64,000 nt of DNA from Mansonella perstans. Taxonomy: Eukaryota > Nematoda > Chromadorea > Rhabditida > Onchocercidae. The translations under genes were made by a program, and so were the position numbers. The notes beneath the pieces were generated by a model, which ran no database searches, was not told where the DNA came from, and was given only the letters and a program-made list of their open reading frames with translations. This document shows, one piece after another, positions 30,762 to 43,130 of this stretch (the first letter of the stretch is position 1; each line of letters begins with the position of its first letter). The stretch lies in assembly GCA_037074765.1 (NCBI GenBank), contig JBAMDO010000008.1:248001-312000 (forward strand), in the 5' to 3' direction.

Positions 30762-32457
30762 ATGTCTGAATTTTCGGACTGGTATTTTGGTGTACCGGAA
30801 ATCACCAGATACTGGTTTACCGGAAGTGTCGTGCTGCCATTGCTGGGCCGATTTGGTTTATTCAGTCCCTACTTAATGCTTCTTGAATGGAATCTATTTT
30901 TCAACAAATTTCAGGTATATATTAAACTTTTTGGAATTTATATTTCATTAAATTTTTAAAGATTTTCTGTCAAAAATTAAAAATAGATCAAACTGGATCA
31001 GACTTTTGAAAGAGCAATTTTGTAGAATGATATCTTTGTTTTGGTTACTTTGAAAATCAGTGCTGTAAAATTAAAGGATTTATCTTATATCGTTTGTTTT
31101 GTTGGGGATTTGACTTGCTTTGATGCTTTCAAAGAATGCGATGCTTGCCTAGAAATCTTGCTTACTGTTTCAGATATGGCGACCGGTGACAGCATTATTT
31201 TATTATCCAATATCGCCTCCTTCGGGTTTTCACTGGCTATTAATGTTGTATTTCATGTATAATTATTCTCGTGGCATTGAAACTGGATTGTTCGATGGTC
31301 GACCAGCTGATTACCTTTTTATGCTTGTTTTCAATTGGATTTTTAGCACTGTTAGTTTCTTCATGAAGCCAAAATTCTTATATAATCATTGGAAAACTAA
31401 AATGAAAGATCTCCCAGGAATGATCTCTTTGTTGGCACCAGGACAGTTTTTGCAAATTTTCACTGTTGGTGTTGGTTATCATCGATCGTTTTGTGCTTTG
31501 AAAACGTTCATATTACAGCATTCTGCGAAGCCATTAAACAGTTTTTCTTGCTACTGCAACTGAGATTAGAACGGACCGGCACTGCGATGTGGAATCTTCA
31601 AATTCTTGATATCTTTTTTCGAATTAGGAAAGTTCAAAATTAAACTCTGGACTGTCATATTCCTTTTTAGATAATATGTCTCGCAGCTGGTGTGTATTTC
31701 CTGCTAGAACCAATGGTTCTTAGCGTATTGTACATATGGTGTCAAATGAATAGAGATCAAATTGTGCAGTTTTGGTTCGGCACACAATTTAAAGCAATGT
31801 ATTTGCCATGGATACTTGTCGGTTTCAATATGATTCTTCGAGGAGGTGGTATGAATGAATTAATCGGCATTCTCACTGGACATGCTTACTATTTCTTGAT
31901 GTTCAAATACCCGCAGGATTTTGGCGGTCGCGTTTTTTTGCGTACGCCACAAATTTTGTAAGTCCCACACGTAGTTTCGGATAATCTAAAGAATAAGTAT
32001 TCAAGTTGTACCTAACTAGCTTAGTTATTTCTACTGGACTTCTAGAAAATCTAGTTCTTCCCAAAAATTTTTTTTAAAATTTGAAAAATTCTCACTTCCT
32101 TATCGATCTGAAATTTAAATTACTTTGCCAACTCGATATTGTCTTTCAATATATTTATTAGGTTTGACATTATTTTTTCGTGTTGTCGTTCGCAGTATTC
32201 AAATATACTAGGATATTGCGCTTTTGCTTTCTCGGTTCATGTAACTATAATCATTCGACAGTATGTCGATCTAACTGCATGGGTCACAAATAAGTTTTCT
32301 AGTTTCAACTTTTTATAGTTACCGATGGTTCCCAAATCGAGTGAATGTTGTCCATGGATTTGGCCAGGTACCATCATACAGAAGGACAAGTACAAGTGAT
32401 GGTGGGACAGGCAGACATAACTGGGGACAAGGACGTCCGTTGGGTGGTCCAGATTGA
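30762..32457 (+). CDS. cup-2: derlin-1 ERAD membrane protein
   Basis: Rhomboid-like inactive protein forming part of the ER retrotranslocation channel. Exons: 30762-30914, 31174-31350, 31671-31957, 32319-32457; 251 aa, the normal derlin-1 length. Hallmarks are GVPEITRYWFTGSVVLPLLG, NLFFNKFQIWRPVTALFYYP, GFHWLLMLYFMYNYSRGIE, RPADYLFMLVFNWIF, AAGVYFLLEPMVLSVLYIWC, YLPWILVGFNMILRGGGMNE and GILTGHAYYFLMFKYPQDFG. The WR of the rhomboid family is intact and the hydrophobic segments match a multi-pass protein. The tail ends HNWGQGRPLGGPD, resembling the p97-binding SHP box of derlins (WGQGxRLG). The gene symbol follows the C. elegans derlin-1 name. The intron after 31350 is open for 71 more codons, so a retained-intron form is conceivable. 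Confidence 0.96.
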
Positions 32458-33835
32458 GGACCCAGAGGATGATCCCGCCATCAGATGTTACCAGATGTTA
32501 TCCATTTCTTCTTTATTCAAGTTACGATTCGGTCCATTTATTGTTTGCAATGTTTGACAGGTTTTCAATGGTTTCGTTTACAATTTTTTTAACGGATGTG
32601 AAACCGATTGCTTATTTGACATATTACTGTCATTAGGACATGAACTCGTCTAAAATAATTTTTTTTTTTGAAACGAAAAAAAAAACGATTGGAATTTACT
32701 GTGATCATTGAAAGACTTCAAGTAAACAAAGCTGTTTAGGAAGAACTGTAGAGTTCACGACGGTTTGCTTAATTTATTTATTGTGATCATTGAAAGACTT
32801 CAAGTAAAGCAAAGCTGTCCAAGAAGAACCATAGAGTTCACGACGGTTTGCTTAATTTTACAATTTAAAGCTATGTGGTGTTTGTATCAACTAACTTAGT
32901 ACACTTTTTCCCACCAGTAGCGATGAAAAAGACACTTAACAAATTAAGTATCATTGAAAATAACTGTTTGGGTTTCAAAATTTCAGGGCAAACCGTAATG
33001 TATGGGGAGGCAATATAAAAGAAAAAGCGTGAAGCTATTAAAACTCTCATTTACTACAGAACAATTGGAAAATTAATAAACAGAAGCATGGAGAAATATA
33101 AGCGACGAAGCAAAGAAATAAGTTAAAAAACGCAAAGAATCCCCGTATTTTAATAAAGAGTAGATTAGATGCTAGACTTCACGATGTTATAAAGCAGAAC
33201 ATGGGGGAAGATTAGATAAGGTTAGAAGTCTTTTCCAGAGATAACTCATAATTAAAATTTAAAGAAGAATATGCTTTGTATGTAATCGTAATTCAAACAT
33301 GCCTTTGTATGTGTGCAAGTAATTGCAGAGAAAGTTTTGGAAAAATGGAATTTTCGGACGTCTCAGAAAAAATGATGTGGTTGAAATTCATTTCTGTCAT
33401 ATCTTCTTGGTTGAAAAAATAGGGATCCATACATTCGCATGCTAAACTCTATAAAAGTATGGATTTTAGGGACCTTTTTCAAGAAATCCCTTTAAAAATT
33501 TCTATTTGAAAAAGCTAGAAGGTCGAGGTAAGATAAAAAAAAAAGCACACCTTGAAAAGAATTTTCGGAGTTGCTGTTATTTAAGAAATGATGGCAAACA
33601 GCAACAGAATCTTCATCTTATTTACAAATCAAAAAATCTTGTCGAGTGATTATAGTTTTAAGATTTGAGCAAAGCTAATTCTGATAACATCTTGCAAAAA
33701 TGAGGTAGTACGACAAAATTACCTAGCAATTGCTTTTTGATACCGTATTTGCGCCTCACATCGAACTAATCCAGTAATCGTGACCATTTCCAGAAGAAAT
33801 GTAACAGTATATCTTGATTTCTCAAAAAAGCTACA
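32458..33835. other. intergenic region between convergent derlin-1 and HPS5-like genes
   Basis: 1.4 kb of AT-rich DNA with a tandem duplication at 32701-32862 just past derlin-1, and otherwise no recognised feature. Confidence 0.6.
32701..32862 (+). repeat. 82-bp tandem duplication
   Basis: GTGATCATTGAAAGACTTCA starts both copies (32701 and 32783). Both continue through AGTAAA, an AAGCTGT block, AGAGTTCACGACGGTTTGCT and TAATTT. Only a few differences are visible, so the duplication looks recent. Confidence 0.85.
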
Positions 33836-34386
33836 TTACGTTCTTTGTGGTACTTTTACATTCGGAGACGAAGTGACAGATGTACGCGTAGTTTTGTTCG
33901 ATGAATGCTGTGAATTTCTGTCGAGCGATGAATGCGATGAATTAGTCGCATTGTTTCTATTGTCCATCTGTTGCTGTTTTTGCCTACGATGCCTTCGTTC
34001 TAGGTCACACCGTAAACATCGTGTTATATTTGCTTCACGAAGACAAACTTGATGATATAAATGACCTGGAACATTTTTCTTATAATACATTTTCAATAAA
34101 CAAGTAGTAATTTGCGAAATTTATTCAAAATAATCTGCCTAACATGAAAAGAATTTCCCGCAAAAAAACTTGCAGCAATAATTGTCAACATCATTCTATC
34201 TCCTGTCCATTGCAGTGCGATACTATTCAACTGATGTTTCTATGAAAATTGATTAAGTTCAATGAAAGGAATAAAGTTACGAAAGGAAAACGATAACGTC
34301 TAAACTCACCGCAATGAAATACTGTGATATAGCCATCGTCATTTGTCACTTGCATTTTCAGCGGTAGTGTACAAAAAATACAGTTG
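33836..34386 (-). other. RING-H2 domain exons of the HPS5-like gene
   Basis: The last two exons encode C-X2-C-X19-C-X1-H-X2-H-X2-C-X8-C-X2-C, starting at CIFC, with FHCGHLYHQVC in the centre and CLRC at the end. A basic, Ser/Asn-rich tail and the stop follow. All eight zinc ligands are present in the RING-H2 order, like the C-terminal RINGs of VPS41 and VPS8. The upstream exons join in phase, so it appears to belong to the same protein. A separate small gene is the main alternative. Confidence 0.75.
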
Positions 34387-37300
34387 CTGAAAAAGACTTG
34401 AAATTTAAAAAAAAAGATTATATAAGAACCTATTTGAAGAAAATATGAAGATCGCATAGTACATAATGTAATTACAACAAACCAGATAGAACCAACCCAT
34501 CAACTGAAATAGTTAAGCTTCCACTCAGTGATTTGGAGCTGCTGATTCCATCGAGACCTGATGTTGATGAGCCTATTCCAACATCTTCGATCGTCGAAAT
34601 TTTTAACTCTGCTAACAGATTAGTGATGACCTGAATTCAGAATATCGGTTATAATATTGAACGCAGATTTGAGAAACTTCTCATAAGTTTTTTCGCAAAA
34701 TGACCAAACAGATTTGAAAAGCGATGGACTCGCAGTAAGTACTGGGGATGGAAACAAGATCCTGTACGTATATACATGGCGCAGTTTCGGATTCTATTAG
34801 ATATTTTTGATGATAATAGTGAAAGAACATCAAAATTTACCGTTTAATAGTCATTGATAGTACGCGCAAAACATGAAAAACTAGGCTATCAAAGAATCTA
34901 AACCATTATGACACTAAAGTAACCGTAATCAAATTCAAGGAAACCATTTAAACCTCTTCATACATCAGAATCTCACTTCATAAGCTCTTACCTCCTTGGG
35001 CACCAGATCGAAAAATCTGTTATACTCGTATGCTTTTATAATGGCAAGCCACTGCCAATCCTCTATTGTCAAACATGACGCCAACTTCTTATTGTTATTC
35101 AAAAATTCGAAAATAGTACTGAGGCCTTCACAATAACGCATACAAAGCAGAAGCTATAATTAGATGATAAAGCAAGACCACAATCAATGATTCATGTTAT
35201 ATTTCTAAAAATTTTAAAATTGCATTAATTAAACCAAAAATTTCGTGGCAAATGCACTTTAATCTAATGACCGTTATAGTTGAAAACATCGTACTGTATC
35301 AATCTGATGTTCAATTCGTCTATCTATCGTTATCTGCCAAGCCCAAAAAGATTTATCTCTGTTCTATAATTCAAATCAAACATTCATAAGGACCTGAGAA
35401 ATCTTCACCGCTGACAACCATAAGAACTTTTCTGGACATTCCTGAAATTCTCCTCTCGGAACTTCAGAATGACAATTTTCATCCTGCTTTTGGATTTTAG
35501 GAGATTCTGAAAAAAATATATCAGCGCATAAAATAACTTAAAAACCAAAAAGCTGGAAAAATTCAGAAAATTTTTTTAAATTTAAATCTATATTAATCAT
35601 TCTTATTTTTTTCCTCATCTTTATTTCCAGATAACTAACTCTTCATAATTATTGTGGTATCTTTGAAAAATACGCGATATGTTAAATCTTCATCCCAGCT
35701 CTTCGCTTCCATTTGCACTAAATTTTCACCGCATTTCTTATTTGCGGTTCTTTTTTCAGTTCGTTCTACTATTTCTCGAATCGATGAAGCTTTTTGTTCT
35801 GCAAAAAGAAATTTTTCACTGCAAATTCTTGACTATTCTTTGCACTCTTCCCACTCTTGTCTTGGGTACTGAAAAAGTTCTTATATCGAAAGGAACATAT
35901 TGAACTTACTGAAATATTCTTATAACAATTGAAAACGGACTTAAATGATCATCGAATTCGAAAAAGCCTGCGCATGCATCACACAGATTTTCAGGAGAAC
36001 TATCATCATTCTTTGCAACGGCAACGGCAGCACTACGGTATTCGAACAACTTTGTCCATTGCTCAGTCGTAATGGGGACGCCACCATCAGCGAACTGATC
36101 AACAGTAACCCGCAACTGCGACATTTTTGGTCCAAACGTCATGACATGGTGCCAAAGCCTACAAAATTCTTCCAATAGTAGCATCGGAATCTTCGAAATG
36201 CAATTAATCTTCAAAAAGGAAAAATGAATGTTGCAAATGTAACTAATATAATCTAACAAAATTGTTCCCAGAATTCAAAATTTTTATTGAAAAGATGTTC
36301 ATTTCTAAGTCGATTTTCGCACTGTTTATTTGCCTATCGGAAATTCCAATACAAAAAAAATTTTTCAAAGTTAGCTCACCCAATTATATCATTCCATATC
36401 AAATGTCAGTCACAATGTTAATGAGTGAATCACACAAATTCATGAACAAACCTATGTAAGCCACAGACTTGGCAATATGACAGGTTTAAACTTTTTGATG
36501 CAATGGTGACTTCGTCGAAATGTATCAGGCGTTCATCTTCACAATTTAATGCTGCCGTTGCTTCCAAGCTTTTCATACTAATTGAATCGTTTTCCTCCTC
36601 ATCATCATTCACTGTCCAGAATGTTTCAATCGATTGAAGAGGCACAAAATCCTTTTCAATGATGTAACTTTTATTCAACAACCTGTAAAAACTCATTGGA
36701 TATATCTCGAAGAAACCCCAGCCAAGAATAGGGAAGAACGGTCCCAATGTAGTTATAACCAGATTAAAAAATAGTTCAAAAAGCAGAAAAATAAAAATGC
36801 GGGAAGCGATCATAGTTTCAGTCAAAAAACCAGAACCACTACAAAAATAATAATAAATGGTCTAAATGAAAACGATAAATACAGACATCTATATTAGAGA
36901 CTTAGAATAGAGATCAATAAGAAATTCATAATATATGGTCATCTATTTAATTTTAACCCAATATCATCTTTTGATGATTGGTCGATCGAATTATTTCTTG
37001 AACCTTCGTCCTCTTCTGGAGTTTCATTACTTGCATTAGATGTGAGATCATGCTTTACTGATTGCTGTTCTGAAGTCCATTTAGAACGTTGTGAATTCTC
37101 ATACTCAATTTCAGGGATTACCTGTAATTACACCAGACTTACTGAATCAAAAATGGAATAGAAGAAGGAGAGAAGAAAGCCAACAATGATATCTTATTGT
37201 AAGATAAAAGGTCTCTTCAATCTAATGGAGCTAAAAATGTATTAAAATTAAAGAATCAGTGAGTTATAATACGACACTTACATTCCGCCTTCCATACGGT

Positions 37301-40300
37301 TTGATTCCTTTCACAATGCGAGCTCCGCGTCTATTTCGATGTATAGTGCGAAGATGTACCACATTAACATTTATGTTTAGTGGAATATTTTCCACACATT
37401 TTTCCAGTATTTCCAGCGGATCCCGTCGCCCGAAAAGAGTTTTAAAATCAACCTAAAAAGCATATGCGTTTAATACAAGTTAAATGGCTCCAAAACAAAA
37501 GGAATTCTTACCTTCTTAAACAAAATCGTACTGTTGCAACTTAAAAATAACTATTTAGAATAATATAATATATTCAAGCAATTACTTTAAAGAATTTATA
37601 GAAAAGTGACAAAGTTCAAAAGTTCAAAAGCATTTGGAAGAATTCAAAAAATATGAAGAACAATCACCGCAAATTTTTGACATTAAGAAGACCCAAAACA
37701 TTAGAAAAATCTATATTTTCACTAACTGGCTCATCAACTACTAAATTCGGAAAACTCAAACACAATTTAAGTGACGGGCACTAATCTTTTGTCGAATCAA
37801 AATCTAAAAGCCATTGCAAAAATACGAGAAATAGACATGCATAATTCCATTAATTTTAGATTTAATCCGAATTTTATTTTACTACTCGATGCATTTTAGT
37901 TCATCAGTAGCAATATATCAGTGCTCCTTATAAAGCAAATCACCTGCACAGTTCGCTGTTTTTGTTTTTGCCCATAGTTTCTGTGATCTCCAATCAGTCT
38001 TTGAAAGTTCTCCGCTACAACTAAGTCTTTGGTTACATCGTCAATCGTTACCTTCAATATACAACATATGAATATGGAAAAAAAAATAATGTATGTATGC
38101 GGATATCAAATCTACACTGACTTCAGAGGCAATACATTCTGGAAAAATTAACACCACCAAATTGAAAGATTTGAAAATTACTTTTGACTTCAAAACACTT
38201 TTCCAAAAATTACTTTATTGGGATAATAATGGTCCAAAGACTGCAAATATTCTCGATTTTTAAATATACAATGATTTGACTTCTACAACACTAAATGAAC
38301 TTTACCAATAACTAATTGACTAAAAAAAAAAAAAAAAAAAAAATGAAAAAAAACACAGAAATAAACCTGCTGATCAAACAGAATTAAGCTACTATTAGTA
38401 CTGTCTAGCAGCGTACATAAAGACTCGATACTACCACCACGCACCAATTGATTTGCTGGTGTTTTTTCGGTATCCAACTGTAAAAAACGATATAGATAAG
38501 CTTATAAAAATTTTAATAATTATATATTAGCTAATTGGACCAATTGAAATTTTCCATTAAAAAATAAACAAGTCAGGAAAAGAATAAATCTTACCAACAA
38601 GATTCGAGGTTTATTTATTAATTTCTTACGATCTTCTTCTGGATTTTCGGACTTAACTTCATTACCAGTTCTCGCTATAGTTTCCTGATTTAATGGCAAA
38701 CTTCTTCGTTTCCAGTTGCTCGTTCTAATTATTAAATGCATAATTCATTTATGTGAATTTGCGACAAAAAAAATTAACAATGCAGCTGCAATTCAGAAAG
38801 TTATTATAAAAACTTGGATCATGCAACAAAATTATACGTTTTGATATGCACAGTGCTTTTGCTTCTTAATCGCAGCGGTGATGGTGCTCTAAAAGTGAAA
38901 TCGTCCTCATAACCACTATTCTGCATAACTTGATGAATACCTAAAAGCATATAACTTTATGGAGAAGATTTAGAAAACAAGAAAAAAAAGCCGTAGAAAC
39001 CCAATGAACCTGAACTCAAGCGATGAACTGTTGCTTTTTGTTTAGCACCACTTCTCTTTAATTCATCCAGGAGTTTATGCAAAGAATCGAGTACAGTCTA
39101 CAAAATAAGAGAACATGAGCAGAAGATCAAAATCTAAAATAATCAGGTCAAAATTTATTTTTTTTTTATTTTTACTGGGTTTTGCAAAAAGCCTTCAAAA
39201 TGCATGTATTCAGGAACTTACATGTGTCATATACGAGTCATTGGTTGTTATTTTGTTAAGAATATCCTCCAACTGCTCGTAATCCCATATAGTGACTGAG
39301 TTGCAATTTTTGTTCATAATATGATCTATGTAAATTAACTGTGCAGCCTAGAAAGCAAATATTTCATTGCGAAATTCAGTACCACCTAATTATGTTAGAT
39401 AAAATATGTGTTTTAATTATGTTCCTATAATGTGAAATGAAGATGGCTATGACAAAGTTAAACCGGCCACATTATGAATGATAAAAAAAAACATAGAATA
39501 AAAAACCTGTGAATAACACTGTCTCCAATGAAGTTTTTCCACAGCTTTCTCAAGTGTAAACAGCGTTAACTTCCGTAAACTACCTGTTTCCGATAAAAGA
39601 AAGATATCACTACCATTTACTGCATATTCACTTATTGAACCTGAAATTTCTTCTCAAATCTCTGCGTTTCTTGTAGGATCTCAAATACTTTTAGTGTTTG
39701 TAGTAAACTGAGGACGTACCTACACAATTTATTTTGCTCATAAGAATCATATGACTGTCCATGGGATCGATTAAACAAAACGTTGTATCCGTTTTCGTTA
39801 TCAAAAAGGAACTACTGAAAAATAGTTTTTAATTTAATACCAAGTCTATGCCTGAGAAACACGCACCTGAAAACATTTGAAAAGACTTGAAAATTTGAAA
39901 AAAAAAACACTTGAAAAAATACAAACACTTAAAAAAAGTGTGCACAGTTATCCTGATAACAAAAAAAATTTTAAACTTCAACTAGTATGCAAATATTTAC
40001 TTAAATCTGGGTGATTCAACTGTTTGAGAAGAGTTAAATTATCTTTATACCAAGTCATCATGTCGAAAGTACCTACACCAAGTCACACTACCCTTCAAGA
40101 TTTGCAGAACACTATTATAAATAAAATTTGAAAACCAAAATTTACCTTTGACATTTGATCAATGTTAAAAGCCCGAAACTGATATTCCGAACTTCATTCA
40201 CATTAGCCATGCTGTCAAATAACTTATCCTCCTTGAAGGAGACCACAGGGAATTGACAAACTGTTTTTAAATTTCGATACTGATGGGTGCTGCAATAGCA

Positions 40301-42756
40301 AACATTGTCGTAACAACTTGTTCAACACAGAATATCACGGTGCCAATCAAATAATAAAATTAGATGCGTTTAATCACTTTTATAAAATTCTTATAAAATT
40401 CACGTCAACAACTTACTAAATTTTAGATAAATACTATTATAAAGCATATAAACGAAAACCTGTAAACTACACCGTGACCGTTAGCTTCCCATAACCGACC
40501 ATTTGGACGACTTGCAAAAATCACCGTTAACTCGTTATGCCTGTTAGTACTCACTGGTGTTGCACAGTTTTCTTCTGTATATTTCGATTGCCGGCTTTGT
40601 TGGTCAGAATAGAAGACAGCGCCAAAATGTCCCTTCCGTAATCTTTTCCCGACCTTAACTATGCAGAAAGTAAATATTGATAAAATGCAACTTACAAGAC
40701 TATTGCTATAAACAAAAATGTTATTCGCATATAAACAATATAGAGTGATGAATTAGGGACGAATTGAAGACCCTTTAAAGAAAATTGCACTATAAAATAA
40801 GGACAACAAAATAAATGCCATCCATTCAGTTTGTTTAAAATTTAGTACTAAAAATCTAAAACCGTCACAATAATCAGCACCGTATTTGTAAACTCATACA
40901 AACATACATATGACTTATGAATAAAAACTTTCGATAAAATAACAAAGTTCTTCGTCGTATATAACAAACCTGAATACAACTGTGAGTTTTCAAATCACAA
41001 ATACAGCAACGCGTTAGAGTGGAGGCGAGCAGATATTCATCACGTAAATCGAATTGAACAATTTCGCTGTCTGTTTCAAATATAATATCAGTTGGTGAGC
41101 GAAAAAAGTTGCGGCTCTAAAATAATAACACTTGAATCCATCCTTTACACTGCGTAGTTATAATGTTCACTGATCACTATTGAACATTTTATAAATATAT
41201 GTTTTGCAGGAATCTCACTTTAAAGTAGTTAAAATAGAAACAAAAAAATGTAATAAGTCACACATGAATTAGAGTTCGACTAATTCGTCCTTTTGTGTCT
41301 CCAGCATATATTATGGAACAATCGCTGCACCAACACAATTCTGTGATATGGATCGGCTGATCATATATATCTGCAAAATTTCTTAAAATTTTTGATTTTT
41401 ATGAAAATCTTGCCTCTGACAAGAGAAACCGAGACAAACTAGTATGTGGAGAGTAAAGCGTTGATACAATAATACATTGGCGTTTACCCGTAACAAAGAT
41501 TTTATTTGCTTCAGACACTCTCTAGAACAAAATCAAAAGACTTCAAATAAGTTACCAATTGCAAGTTTCCATAAGTAGATAACTCATATTATAAGAGCTT
41601 ATAAAAAAAAATTTAAAAAAAAACATTCAAATTCTTTAAAAATTTTTTCATCTGAAAATATCACTCTTCTTCTGATTAAACGTCTCTTTGAATGATAAAA
41701 TTAAAAATGAAGGAAAACGCTTACCTGTACCAACGTGACTATCGGTAGAAAAGAGCGTAATAGGATTTTGGCCAATGCCGGCAAGGACACTAATTGTCAG
41801 AGAACCTCGTTTGCTTGCCGTTGCTAAGAATTTCTCATTGGGTGATATAGACAGCTGCAAGAAGTTGAAGCTGTAGTAGAAATCTTGATAAAATTGATAA
41901 AAACTGAATCCCCCTACTAAAATTTATGTACACTCAGTGCGATACGAATTGACGTATTCGAAACTGATAAGATTTTTGAACATGAAACTAAGCTGAAAAA
42001 AGATAAAAAATGAGTTGAAAATCCAATGTTCGATAAACTGGAAGTCAGAGGAAGTTCGCAGTGCAGAAAGTGCCAGAAATAGAAAGAAAAGAAACCATGT
42101 AAATATTGTAACCTTGACAACAGGTCCATCCTTGATGGAAATGACTTGTATTGGAACAGAGTTTATGCGATTCCGATATTTCGAAGCAAACCTTGAAAAC
42201 AAGTAGACTGTCCCACTTGTCGATCCAACGGCCAAATAATGAGCAGATGCATCCAGACACGTGAACTGGAAATGGAAATGGCTTAAATTATTCGACGTTT
42301 AAAATTTTGACCATGTCTGAAAACTTGAAACTGTCAAGAACAAATATTTCAGTTAAAACTAAGTTTGAGGGAAGAAAAAAGATTTAATAAGCTTAATGCT
42401 ATGGAAGTTAATTCGTAAATAAAATCCTTTTGTTTGATTTCGACAAATTTCCTTCACTGTATCTTTTCCTATATTTCCTAATAGAAGTGAAGTGTAAAAT
42501 GAGTTGTAAAATTGGGACTTAATCAATAACAGCCAATACATACCGAAGCTAATCACTATCTGATTCCCCAAAAAAAAAAAGTTTATGAATAGCAAACCTT
42601 AATTCGAGTAGATGAACTTGTTGGAAAGCTTAATTCTTCCAGAGAAGTTAATTCAACGAAAACATGAGTAGGTGGTAAACTGTCCTGTTTGTCTTCCTTT
42701 TGCTCTTCTGCTATCGTTATACTACTACTACTGCATTTGGGAGCGATCACATCCAT
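33836..42756 (-). CDS. HPS5-like BLOC-2 subunit with C-terminal RING-H2 finger
   Basis: BLOC-2 acts in endosome to lysosome-related-organelle traffic. Exons: 42756-42598, 42265-42113, 41854-41725, 41370-41264, 41116-40970, 40653-40460, 40289-40146, 39814-39720, 39640-39507, 39347-39222, 39097-39010, 38940-38838, 38724-38595, 38477-38367, 38051-37944, 37452-37282, 37121-36958, 36838-36436, 36208-35941, 35506-35394, 35153-34992, 34630-34497, 34386-34310, 34065-33836; 1216 aa (human about 1129). The N-terminal WD40-like half has HYLAVGSTSGTVYLFSRFAS, LLASTLTRCCICDL, KGHFGAVFY, ASRPNGRLWEANGHGVVY and STHQYRNL, then EKAVEKLHWRQCYSQAA, as in HPS5. Near the end SYCQVCGLHRFVHEF and GGVPITTEQWTKLF align with human CRSCGFWPGY and NGWIPETVEEWKLL. 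A RING-H2 finger follows. Exons entering at 40653, 38051 and 36208 use AAG acceptors, and the donor at 34497 was chosen by phase. A CAG acceptor sits one base before the ATG. Confidence 0.85.
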
Positions 42757-42984
42757 ACTGTGGAATTTTGGTCGAAATTATAGTTAATAAAAAAGTGTGA
42801 TTCTTCCACATTAGGAGACCAATCCAAGTTCCTTTTTTCCTTTCTTCCAAATCATACCTACACGAACTTATCTCATCTTTCGATGAAGTAATAGTAATTA
42901 CAAAATGATCAAATACACTACGGTCTTCGACAAAAATAAAGTAGCAATCATATTAACAAATACAGTTTAAACATGTGACAACGA

Positions 42985-43130
42985 CAGCAGCAACAGTAAT
43001 AGTAATGAAACAACGAAAATAATAATGATAATGTTATAAGAAGGATAATAATGATGATAATGATAATGATAATAATGGAAATGTTAGCATTAGCAATATA
43101 ATGATGATATTTACTACTACAACTAATAAT
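42985..43130 (+). repeat. degenerate AAT/ATG-rich simple sequence
   Basis: Irregular runs of AATAATGATAATG, ATGATGATAATGATAATG and ACTACTACAACTAATAAT. Non-coding. Confidence 0.6.

Noticed and set aside
40019..40090. Possible HPS5 exon reading FDMMTWYKDNLTLLKQLNHP
   Set aside because: It is 72 bases long, so neighbours keep phase without it. In the frame the neighbours impose it has stops, and direct joining of 40146 to 39814 gives a better HPS5 alignment.
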